The notes below the pieces were generated by a model, which did no database searches, was not told the DNA's origin, and was given only the letters and a program-made list of their open reading frames with translations. The translations under genes were made by a program, and so were the position numbers. 64,000 nt of DNA from positions 1 to 64,000 of the forward strand of contig NZ_AMQY01000013.1 of the NCBI RefSeq assembly GCF_000334215.1. The letters run 5' to 3'. Of the stretch, positions 47,839 to 58,058 are shown piece after piece (positions within the stretch are counted from its first letter, which is position 1; every line of letters begins with the position of its first letter). The DNA is from Vreelandella jeotgali Hwa (GTDB lineage: Bacteria; Pseudomonadota; Gammaproteobacteria; Pseudomonadales; Halomonadaceae).

Positions 47839-48447
47839 TCAATCCGCCGTATCGTCCAGTGCTTCGCTGACGATGGCGCTCGACGCTTCCGACATGGGCA
47901 GTTCGAGCGCCAGTTCGTGCGCCCGGGGCGACATCTTGCGCCAGGTTTTCTGCACGATGCGGATCATGCGCTCGCGCTCGATGGTGCGGGAAAAGTCGGC
48001 GAAGTAGTTTTCCAGAAACGCCAGGCAGGCGCAGTCTTCCAGCGTCTGTACCTCGGCGTCGCGCTTGAGCCCCTTTTTGTTGATGATGCTGGCGGTGCGC
48101 TCGGCGTCGTCTTCGCTGTAGCCGGCCTCAACCATGAGCCGGGCGGCGGTCTCGCCGGCGCGTTTGCCCTGGTCGCGGCGCCAGGTCAAATAGCCCGTGC
48201 GGCCGTCGGGGTAGTCGGCCCGGGGCACCTGCCAGCGCTCCAGATGCTGGGCGCGCACGGCCAGGCGCAACGGTTCGGACGGCGCGCTTTCCAGCTGGGC
48301 AAGCCAGGCGGTCATGCGCCGGGCGTAGACCAGCTCGGCGGGTTCGGTTGTGTCGTGGATCTCGACGGTTTTGGGATCGTCGCGGTGTAGGTCGTCCAGC
48401 GCGTTGAACACGCGGATGAAAGGCGTGGAAGACGAAGTGCGGGTCAT
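47839..48447 (-). CDS. DUF4202 domain-containing protein
   Basis: A 202-residue soluble protein of the DUF4202 family: RVFNALDDLHRDDP at the N-terminus, LVYARRMTAWLAQLE, RAQHLERWQVPRADYPDGRTGYLTWRR and TLEDCACLAFLENYFADF. The conserved His/Asp/Glu residues suggest a metal-dependent HD-like fold, but the function is unknown. I start at ATG 48447 where the family similarity begins; the frame is open further upstream to 48645, overlapping the divergent serS. Single gene, divergent from serS. Confidence 0.85.
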   Translation of the reverse strand: MTRTSSSTPFIRVFNALDDLHRDDPKTVEIHDTTEPAELVYARRMTAWLAQLESAPSEPLRLAVRAQHLERWQVPRADYPDGRTGYLTWRRDQGKRAGETAARLMVEAGYSEDDAERTASIINKKGLKRDAEVQTLEDCACLAFLENYFADFSRTIERERMIRIVQKTWRKMSPRAHELALELPMSEASSAIVSEALDDTAD

Positions 48448-48539
48448 GGCGGCTCGCTGTGATGGCTTGAATCGATGGATATCAGTGACGGGTATCGATG
48501 ACCAACCATAGCTCCACGGCGGGCTTTTGCCTACAATAA

Positions 48540-50719
<2,180 letters not shown>

Positions 50720-51007
50720 AAATGAATCCTCCCGGGTGGTTGAGCATGCCGTAAAGCGGCGGTTGCTCGGACTCGTTGTTTGCGTCGGTTTTCAGGCAAG
50801 CAGTAACGTCTGAGGCACCCGGAAGCCGCGTAAAGTTCGACTTGCACAATCATTGCGGGTTTTGCCCCATAGGTTTCGGCATGCCGGCGGCGGGGCGCGG
50901 GTGTGTCGCGGCCCGAGTCTGCGACATGCAAGCGTAGCGCGGCATGAGTTTGTACGGCGCCCCAAATCACGCGATCATGCGCATGCCAATCATCAGAGAC
51001 GCCCGAT

Positions 51008-52120
51008 ATGCTCAACGAATCCGATCAGAGCTACCGCAGTATACCGCTGAATGCCACCCTGGCGCTTGCCGCGCTGGTGGTGATTATCGGCGGCATGAAA
51101 CTGGGCGCCGGCCTGCTGGTTCCGCTGCTGCTGGCGTTTTTCATCGCCGTGGTGTGTACCGAGCCGATCAACTGGTTGCACAGCCGAGGGCTGCCCATGC
51201 GCCTGGCCGTACTGCTCACGCTGTTGGTGCTCATGGGGCTGGTGACGCTGCTGGGCTTTCTGGTCGCCAACAGCTTCAGCACCTTTGTCGAGGCGCTGCC
51301 GGATATCGAAACCCGGCTGCGTCAGGCCTACTGGCAGATTCTGAACCGGCTGTCGTCTCTGGGACTCGCTATTGATCCCGAAGAAATCAAGGCGCTGTTC
51401 GGCGGGGCGGGCGATACGTCCTGGGTGTCCAGCCTGCTGGGCGAAGTGGGCAACTTCTTCATGCAGAGCATGGTGGTATCGCTGCTGGTGGTCTTCATGA
51501 TGTTCGAGACGCTGAATTTTCGTAACAAGGTGTCGCTGGCGTTGGCCAATCCGGCGCCGAGCCTCCAGCGTTTTGCCGAGTTCAGCGTTACGCTCAAGCG
51601 CTATCTGGCGGTCAAGACGATCATCAGCCTGATGACCGGCATCCTTATCTGGCTGGCCTGCCTGCTGGTGGGCGTCAAGTTTGCCCTGCTGTGGGCGGTG
51701 CTGGCGTTTGCACTGAATTTTATTCCCAATATCGGCTCGGCGATTGCGGCGGTGCCGCCGGTGCTGCTGTTGCTGGTGAGCCAGGACGGCGGGCTGTGGG
51801 AAGCGTTTCTGCTCTCGCTGGTCTATCTGGGGGTCAATTTCGTGCTTGGCAACCTCCTGGAGCCGCGGCTGATGGGGCGGGCGCTGGGGCTGTCCACGCT
51901 GGTGGCGTTTTTATCGCTGGTGGTATGGGGCTGGATTTTCGGCGTCGTCGGCATGCTGCTGTCGGTTCTGCTGACCATGACGCTGAAAATCGCCCTGGAC
52001 AGCCATCCGCAAACCCGCTGGATGGCGCACCTGCTGGGGCCGGGGGCGCATATTCAAGGGGAAGAAAAGAGTCGGCGCCTGCGTCAGGCGAGGCAACCGC
52101 CGTCGAAACGCCAGCCTTGA
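51008..52120 (+). CDS. AI-2E family transporter (PerM-like permease)
   Basis: A 370-residue membrane protein with about eight helices. The conserved LKRYLAVKTIISLMTGILIWL and AFALNFIPNIGSAIAAVPPVLLLL segments define the AI-2E/UPF0118 family. Members include an autoinducer-2 exporter, but most have other or unknown substrates, including sodium-proton antiport in halophiles, so no substrate is assigned. Long soluble segment at about residues 95-150. It ends in a basic tail (SRRLRQARQPPSKRQ). Confidence 0.9.
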   Translation: MLNESDQSYRSIPLNATLALAALVVIIGGMKLGAGLLVPLLLAFFIAVVCTEPINWLHSRGLPMRLAVLLTLLVLMGLVTLLGFLVANSFSTFVEALPDIETRLRQAYWQILNRLSSLGLAIDPEEIKALFGGAGDTSWVSSLLGEVGNFFMQSMVVSLLVVFMMFETLNFRNKVSLALANPAPSLQRFAEFSVTLKRYLAVKTIISLMTGILIWLACLLVGVKFALLWAVLAFALNFIPNIGSAIAAVPPVLLLLVSQDGGLWEAFLLSLVYLGVNFVLGNLLEPRLMGRALGLSTLVAFLSLVVWGWIFGVVGMLLSVLLTMTLKIALDSHPQTRWMAHLLGPGAHIQGEEKSRRLRQARQPPSKRQP

Positions 52121-52173
52121 ATGGCATGGATGGCGTCATTGACGGAAACGGCTGCAGGCAGCAGATGACGATA

Positions 52174-52248
52174 GGGGTCATGGAGCCAGGGGTGATGGCG
52201 CCAGGGGGAATGGAGTTAGAGGGGATGTCGGTAGGGGCGATGGCAGCA
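52174..52248 (+). repeat. 15-bp degenerate tandem repeat, five units
   Basis: Five consecutive 15-bp units, starting GGGGTCATGGAGCCA and GGGGTGATGGCGCCA, with pattern GGGGNNATGGNGNNA decaying to the right. Because 15 is a multiple of three, one frame (ATG 52165 to stop 52269) reads as a pentapeptide repeat (GVMEP, GVMAP, GGMEL, EGMSV, GAMAA). That frame is short and I do not claim it as a gene. Confidence 0.88.
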
Positions 52249-52280
52249 GATCAGCGAAGACCGGCTTGACGCCTACCGCT

Positions 52281-52310
52281 GACGCATGGCCGCTGGCGCG
52301 GCCATGCGTC
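52281..52310. other. perfect 13-bp GC-rich hairpin between convergent genes
   Basis: GACGCATGGCCGC (52281-52293) pairs perfectly with GCGGCCATGCGTC (52298-52310) around a TGGC loop. It lies 26 bases beyond the trxA stop, between the convergent AI-2E permease gene and trxA. There is no T-tract on either side. It may act as a terminator of the non-canonical kind or protect 3' ends. Confidence 0.7.
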
Positions 52311-52335
52311 GGACCCGTTGCCGATCGTTGGGCGA

Positions 52336-52656
52336 TCAGGCGTTCTGGTCGAGGAACTGGCCGAGCTGCGACTTGGACTGGGCGCCGACCAGCGAGGCCA
52401 CCTTGGTGCCGGACTTGAACAGCATGACCGTGGGCACGCCGCGCACGCCCTGCTCGGCGGCGATTTCCGGCGCGTCGTCCACGTTGACGCTAACGACCTT
52501 GATGCTGTCGTCGCGCTCGTCGGCGATCTCGTCAACCACCGGTGCCATCACCTTGCAGGGGCCGCACCAGGGGGCCCAGAACTTCAGCAGTACCGGGTGT
52601 TCGGCGTTAAGGACTTCCTGTTCGAAATTGGCGTTGGTGACATCAACATTGGACAT
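52336..52656 (-). CDS. trxA: thioredoxin
   Basis: A 106-residue thioredoxin, the standard size, with the active site WAPWCGPCK (Cys31, Cys34) and the cis-proline GVPTVMLF. It reduces protein disulfides in the cytoplasm and is the usual electron donor to PAPS reductase, which is encoded nearby (cysH). A GGAGAACC-like ribosome site lies upstream of the ATG. Confidence 0.97.
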   Translation of the reverse strand: MSNVDVTNANFEQEVLNAEHPVLLKFWAPWCGPCKVMAPVVDEIADERDDSIKVVSVNVDDAPEIAAEQGVRGVPTVMLFKSGTKVASLVGAQSKSQLGQFLDQNA

Positions 52657-53934
<1,278 letters not shown>

Positions 53935-53936
<2 letters not shown>

Positions 53937-53967
53937 CCCCGGCGGTTTAGCGCGAGCCGGGCTTTCA
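53935..53967. terminator. weak terminator between cysB and cysH
   Basis: AGCCCCGGC (53935-53943) can pair with GCCGGGCT (53956-53963) with one bulged base, followed by TTTC. It lies between the two convergent stop codons. The T-tract is short. Confidence 0.35.
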
Positions 53968-53972
53968 GCGAC

Positions 53973-54596
53973 TCAGTGCGCCAGGTGAAGGCCGCACTCG
54001 CGCTTTTCCTCTCCCTTGGTCGGGTCGAAATAGTCGAAGTTGTTGGGCAGGTCGTGTTCGACCAGGTAATCGTGCATCTGCCTGGCGCTCCAGTGCAGCA
54101 GCGGCGCGATCTTCAGCAGGCCTTCATTGCCCGGGGTGACCGGCTGCATGCCCGCACGTTCGGCGGTGTCCTCGGCGCGCAGGGCGGTGAACCAGACGTC
54201 GGGGCGCATTTCGCTCAGCGCGCGCTCGAACGGTTCGAGCTTGACCTCTCGGGTAAAGGCGGCGTGGTGGGGGTCGTCAATGCCCGGCGCCTGACCGTCC
54301 AGAGCTTCGCGGTGCGCCCGGGTACGCCGAGGCACGTAGCCGGTGATGTTGAGGTCGAGCCGCCGAATCAGCTCATCGGCAAAGCGGTAGGTCGCCGGCG
54401 TATTGTAGCCGCTGTCCATCCACAGCACGGGGATATCCGGTTTGACCCGGGTGACCAGATGCAGGATGACCGCCTCAAAGGGGCGGAAGTTGGTAGTGCA
54501 AACGGGCTGGTCGCCCTGATTCAGCGCCCACTCCACCAGCGCCTGAGGCTGCTGGCCGAGATCGCGGTTGATGCTGTCCAGGTCGGGTAGCGCCAT
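53973..54596 (-). CDS. cysH: phosphoadenylylsulfate reductase
   Basis: Reduces PAPS (or APS) to sulfite with thioredoxin. 207 residues. Motifs: FRPFEAVILHLVTR in the nucleotide region, VLWMDSGYNTPATYRFADEL, a KIAPLLHWSARQMHDYLVEHDLP segment and the catalytic ECGLH motif (Cys201) at the C-terminus. Only this one cysteine motif is seen. The CC...CxxC iron-sulfur pattern of APS-type enzymes is absent, which favours PAPS as substrate. I start at ATG 54596, with AGAGG seven to eight bases upstream; a nearby ATG at 54602 is too close to it. Confidence 0.95.
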   Translation of the reverse strand: MALPDLDSINRDLGQQPQALVEWALNQGDQPVCTTNFRPFEAVILHLVTRVKPDIPVLWMDSGYNTPATYRFADELIRRLDLNITGYVPRRTRAHREALDGQAPGIDDPHHAAFTREVKLEPFERALSEMRPDVWFTALRAEDTAERAGMQPVTPGNEGLLKIAPLLHWSARQMHDYLVEHDLPNNFDYFDPTKGEEKRECGLHLAH

Positions 54597-54723
54597 GTCC
54601 ATTCCTCTTGCCGTGGCGGGTAGGCCGCAAAGGCTAGCAAAGACAGCGCCTGGCGCCCCAATATCGTTTTGTTTGGCATTTATACGCCCCTCGCCATCTT
54701 GATCGGCTCTCGCCCCGATCCTG

Positions 54724-54771
54724 CATATTTCCATATCCCCGTATCCCTGTATTCCCGTATTCCCATCTCGC
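54724..54771. repeat. 8-bp degenerate tandem repeat
   Basis: Six consecutive 8-bp units of the pattern YRTATYCC (CATATCCC, CGTATCCC, TGTATTCC, CGTATTCC and flanking variants). The first and last units are degenerate. It lies in the non-coding gap upstream of cysH. Confidence 0.75.
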
Positions 54772-54824
54772 TCCTGTCCCGTTATTGCGCTTCTGTTGAT
54801 ACGACGCCTGTTTTATCCGGCGAT

Positions 54825-54835
54825 TTGTTGACAAT
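54825..54835 (+). promoter_or_regulatory. candidate GntR operator, distal copy
   Basis: TTGTTGACAAT, with TTGT and ACAA arms around TG, matches the TTGT-NN-ACAA shape of FadR-type GntR operators. It lies about 125 bases upstream of the regulator gene. It also contains TTGACA, a perfect -35 word, though no good -10 follows. Confidence 0.45.
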
Positions 54836-54938
54836 GTTGGCCCCTGGTGTTGGCAGAGTGCCACCAAAGGGGAATGAAGCGCGCGCTTTACGCGCTTGAC
54901 GGTCAAAAAGCCGGGCGCTAAAGTTCCCTTATTGCCTA

Positions 54939-54950
54939 ATTGTTGACAAT
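54939..54950 (+). promoter_or_regulatory. candidate GntR operator, proximal copy
   Basis: The same 11-base word TTGTTGACAAT, here extended to ATTGTTGACAAT, six bases before the annotated start codon of the GntR gene. Binding here would cover the ribosome site. It could therefore repress both transcription elongation and initiation, or the true start may be further downstream. Confidence 0.45.
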
Positions 54951-54956
54951 ATAACG

Positions 54957-55739
54957 ATGCCAGCTTCCCGAGACAGCGCCCAGCACACCGCCTTGCCCTC
55001 CGGCTCGCCCGCACCGGCCTCCGTTTCGCCTGGCGGTGCCGACGCCGGCACGGTGCCGGAAAAACGCACGCTTGCCGAGCGCGTGTTCGATCAGCTGCAG
55101 GACGCCATTGTGCGCGGCGAGCTGGAGCCGGGCAGCAGAATTACCGAGCCCGGGCTCGCGGCGACCTACGGTATTTCGCGCGGACCGCTGCGCGAGGCCA
55201 TGCGTCGGCTGGAGGGCCACCGGCTGATCGGGCGCGTGCCCCATGTGGGCGCGCGGGTGGTCAAACTTTCCATGCCCGAGCTGCTGGAGCTGTTCGACGT
55301 GCGCGAAGCGCTGGAAAGCATGGCTGCACGGCTCGCCGCGTCGCACATGACGGCGGACGAAATTGCCGGGCTGCGCCAGGTACTGGCCGTGCACGAAAGC
55401 CAGGATGATCTGCAGCGCGGCGAGGCATACTACCAGCGGGAAGGGGATCTCGATTTTCACTACCGCATTGTGCAGGGCAGCCACAATCAGATGCTGGTCA
55501 ACCTGCTGTGCGACGACCTTTATTACCTGGTGCGCGTATATCGCACCCAGTTCAGCGCCAGCGGCGCGCGCCCGCAAAAAGCCTTTGTCGAACATCACCG
55601 CATTGTCGATGCCATCGAAGCCGGCGATGCCGAGCTGGCCGAGCTGTTGATGCGTCGTCACGTCAGCGCTTCCCGGGCCAACGTAGCCGAGCGCTATGCA
55701 ACAACTCTGCAGGATGCTTCGTCGACCAACCGAGGATAA
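54957..55739 (+). CDS. GntR/FadR-family transcriptional regulator of the prp operon
   Basis: A 260-residue regulator with an N-terminal winged helix-turn-helix ([46 protein letters not shown]) and an all-helical FCD ligand domain ([54 protein letters not shown]). The FCD His residues suggest metal-assisted binding of an organic acid, perhaps 2-methylcitrate. The first 33 or so residues are low-complexity. There is no clear ribosome site at ATG 54957, and a GTG at 55053 is an alternative. It precedes prpB by four bases, as in Pseudomonas prp loci, where the regulator is also GntR-type. Confidence 0.88.
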   Translation: MPASRDSAQHTALPSGSPAPASVSPGGADAGTVPEKRTLAERVFDQLQDAIVRGELEPGSRITEPGLAATYGISRGPLREAMRRLEGHRLIGRVPHVGARVVKLSMPELLELFDVREALESMAARLAASHMTADEIAGLRQVLAVHESQDDLQRGEAYYQREGDLDFHYRIVQGSHNQMLVNLLCDDLYYLVRVYRTQFSASGARPQKAFVEHHRIVDAIEAGDAELAELLMRRHVSASRANVAERYATTLQDASSTNRG

Positions 55740-55743
55740 GCTC

Positions 55744-56634
55744 ATGACAGCACTGACACCCGGCGCGCGGTTCCGCGCAGCGCTCAACGCCAACCGTCCG
55801 CTACCGATTCTGGGGACCGTCAACGCCTATACCGCGCTGATGGCCGAGCGCGTGGGCCACCAGGCGATCTATTTATCCGGCGGCGGCGTGGCCAACGCCT
55901 CCTTCGGCCTGCCGGATCTGGGCATGACCACCATGAACGACGTGGTCGAGGACGCCCACCGCATCTGCGGCGCCACCGATCTGCCGCTGCTGGTGGATAT
56001 CGATACCGGCTGGGGCGGGGCTTTCAACATTGCCCGCAGCGTCAGGGAAATGCAGCGCGCCGGCGTCGCTGCCGTGCACCTGGAGGACCAGGTCGCGCAG
56101 AAGCGTTGCGGCCACCGTCCCAACAAGGCGATTGTGAGCCAGGCCGAAATGGTCGACCGCATCAAGGCGGCCGCCGATGCGCGTATTGATCCGGACTTTT
56201 TCCTGATTGCACGCACCGATGCTTTCCAGAAGGACGGGCTTGACGCCGCCATCGAGCGCGCCCATGCCTGCATCGAGGCCGGTGCGGATGCGATCTTCGC
56301 CGAAGCGGTGCATACCCTGGAAGATTACCGCGCCTTCAGCGAGCGCGTGGACGCGCCGATTCTGGCCAACATTACCGAATTTGGCGCCACGCCGCTGTTT
56401 ACCCAGAGCGAGCTGGGCGAGGCGGGCTGCGAGATGGTGCTGTATCCGCTGTCGGCGTTCCGCGCCATGAACGCCGCCGCGCTCAATGTCTATCAGAGCA
56501 TCAGGGATAACGGCCATCAGCAGGACGTGGTGGACAGCATGCAGACCCGCGAGGAGCTTTACGACTTCCTCAACTATCACGACTTCGAGCAGAAGCTCGA
56601 TACGCTGTTTGCCGGTCAGGACGACAACGCCTGA
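55744..56634 (+). CDS. prpB: 2-methylisocitrate lyase
   Basis: Cleaves 2-methylisocitrate to pyruvate and succinate, the last step of the methylcitrate cycle. 296 residues, a phosphoenolpyruvate mutase/isocitrate lyase-type barrel. The catalytic cysteine is Cys122 in [10 protein letters not shown], and the metal-binding acids are in [11 protein letters not shown] (Asp85, Asp87). The ATG at 55744 has GAGGA upstream and follows the regulator's stop by four bases. Confidence 0.96.
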   Translation: MTALTPGARFRAALNANRPLPILGTVNAYTALMAERVGHQAIYLSGGGVANASFGLPDLGMTTMNDVVEDAHRICGATDLPLLVDIDTGWGGAFNIARSVREMQRAGVAAVHLEDQVAQKRCGHRPNKAIVSQAEMVDRIKAAADARIDPDFFLIARTDAFQKDGLDAAIERAHACIEAGADAIFAEAVHTLEDYRAFSERVDAPILANITEFGATPLFTQSELGEAGCEMVLYPLSAFRAMNAAALNVYQSIRDNGHQQDVVDSMQTREELYDFLNYHDFEQKLDTLFAGQDDNA

Positions 56635-56714
56635 ATATCCGGGCCGGCGGGGCAATACCGTTCTCGCTGCAGCGTTTTTCACTGGACAGCTTTTTACAGA
56701 ATGGCGCTTTACGA

Positions 56715-56784
56715 AATGGTTTTCCAGGCAATGGTTTTCGATAAGCCGTTTTGACTCAGCCATTTTCAAGAAACCGTTTTGACT
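56715..56784 (+). repeat. degenerate 14-15 bp repeats between prpB and prpC
   Basis: T-tract words recur at 56720, 56735, 56749, 56763 and 56777, within AATGGTTTTC (twice) and CCGTTTTGACT (56746-56756 and 56774-56784, exact). The gap of 191 bases also has ACATTGCA repeated directly at 56785 and 56802, just before the prpC ribosome site. Function unknown. Confidence 0.65.
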
Positions 56785-56825
56785 ACATTGCAGCAAATAC
56801 AACATTGCATGACAGGAGTAATATC

Positions 56826-57953
56826 ATGGCAGAACAAAAAGTTGGCGGTGCCGGCCTGCGCGGCCAGAGCGCCGGTGAAACATCCCTTTGTACCGTGGGC
56901 AAGACCGGCTCGGGGCTGACCTATCGCGGTTTTGACATCAAGACGCTGGCCAACAACGCCACCTTCGAAGAGGTCGCTTACCTGCTGCTGAAAGGCAAGC
57001 TGCCCAACCGCGCCGAGTACGATGCCTATATCACCCGGCTGAAAAGCCTGCGGGGGCTGCCCGACGCGCTGAAAACCGTGCTCGAACAGATTCCCGCCGA
57101 CGCTCACCCCATGGACGTGATGCGTACCGGCGCCTCGATGCTCGGCAACCTGGAAACCGAGCCGGACTTCGGCGCCCAGCAGGACGTGGCCGACCGCTTC
57201 GTTGCCGCGCTGCCGTCCATCATCGGCTACTGGTATCGCTTCAGCCACGACGGTGTGCGCATCGAGCCGCAGACCGACGACGACTCGACCGGCGCGCATT
57301 TCCTCCACCTGCTGCGCGGCGAAGCGCCCAACCGGCTGCACGCCGATGCCATGAACGTCTCGCTGATTCTGTATGCCGAGCACGAGTTCAACGCTTCCAC
57401 CTTCACCGCGCGGGTTTGCGCTTCGACGCTTTCCGACCTGCATTCCTGCGTTACCGGTGCTATCGGCACGCTGCGCGGCCCGCTGCACGGCGGCGCCAAC
57501 GAAGCGGCCATGGCCATGATCGAGGATTTCGCCTCGCCGGACGACGCCGAACGCGGCATGCTCGGGATGCTGGAGCGCAAGGAAAAGATCATGGGCTTCG
57601 GCCACGCGATCTACCGCGATTCCGACCCGCGCAACGAGATTATCAAGCAGTGGGCCGAAAAGCTCGCCGACGATGTCGACGATACCGTGCTGTACCCGGT
57701 GTCGCTGCGCTGCGAAGAGGTCATGTGGCGCGAGAAAAAGCTGTTTTGCAACGCCGATTTCTTCCATGCCAGCGCCTATCACTTCATGGATATCCCCACC
57801 AAGCTGTTCACCCCGATTTTTGTCATGTCGCGTGTTACCGGCTGGTGCGCTCACGTCTTCGAACAGCGCGCCAACAATCGCATCATTCGCCCCAGCGCCG
57901 ACTATACCGGCCCGGAGCACAGCGAATGGGTGCCGATCGAGCAGCGTGACTGA
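56826..57953 (+). CDS. prpC: 2-methylcitrate synthase
   Basis: Condenses propionyl-CoA with oxaloacetate. The 375 residues have the citrate-synthase fold: GLTYRGFDIKTLANNATFEEVAYLLL, LHGGANEAAMAMIEDF with a catalytic His, GFGHAIYRDSDPRNEI and the ITRVTGWCAHVFEQR-like end (VMSRVTGWCAHVFEQRANNRIIRP, in pieces). ATG 56826 has AGGAG upstream; an in-frame extension to 56751 is non-coding. Length and small size fit PrpC rather than GltA. Confidence 0.96.
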   Translation: MAEQKVGGAGLRGQSAGETSLCTVGKTGSGLTYRGFDIKTLANNATFEEVAYLLLKGKLPNRAEYDAYITRLKSLRGLPDALKTVLEQIPADAHPMDVMRTGASMLGNLETEPDFGAQQDVADRFVAALPSIIGYWYRFSHDGVRIEPQTDDDSTGAHFLHLLRGEAPNRLHADAMNVSLILYAEHEFNASTFTARVCASTLSDLHSCVTGAIGTLRGPLHGGANEAAMAMIEDFASPDDAERGMLGMLERKEKIMGFGHAIYRDSDPRNEIIKQWAEKLADDVDDTVLYPVSLRCEEVMWREKKLFCNADFFHASAYHFMDIPTKLFTPIFVMSRVTGWCAHVFEQRANNRIIRPSADYTGPEHSEWVPIEQRD

Positions 57954-58058
57954 TGGCCCTGTGCCGGCGGCCGGCGCGATCCGGCCGCTTTTCGACCCTT
58001 TTGCGGCAGTGCCGCGCTGCCGCAAAAGCCCCCATTCGTTTTCTGCCGTGAGCCCGCC

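Larger units (their letters stand above)
54597..54956. other. intergenic region between divergent cysH and the GntR gene
   Basis: About 360 bases. Besides the 8-bp repeats and the two TTGTTGACAAT words listed separately, it has two hairpins. One is composite (54841-54872: CCCC/GGGG outer pairs, TGGCA/TGCCA inner). The other is AAGCGCG/CGCGCTT (54877-54897). A weak AT-rich element near 54662-54682 loosely resembles the CysB-type box. Confidence 0.55.

Noticed and set aside
51008-52120. Quorum-sensing (autoinducer-2) exporter
   Set aside because: The family name alone does not show AI-2 transport; no luxS or other AI-2 gene is present, and many members have other substrates.
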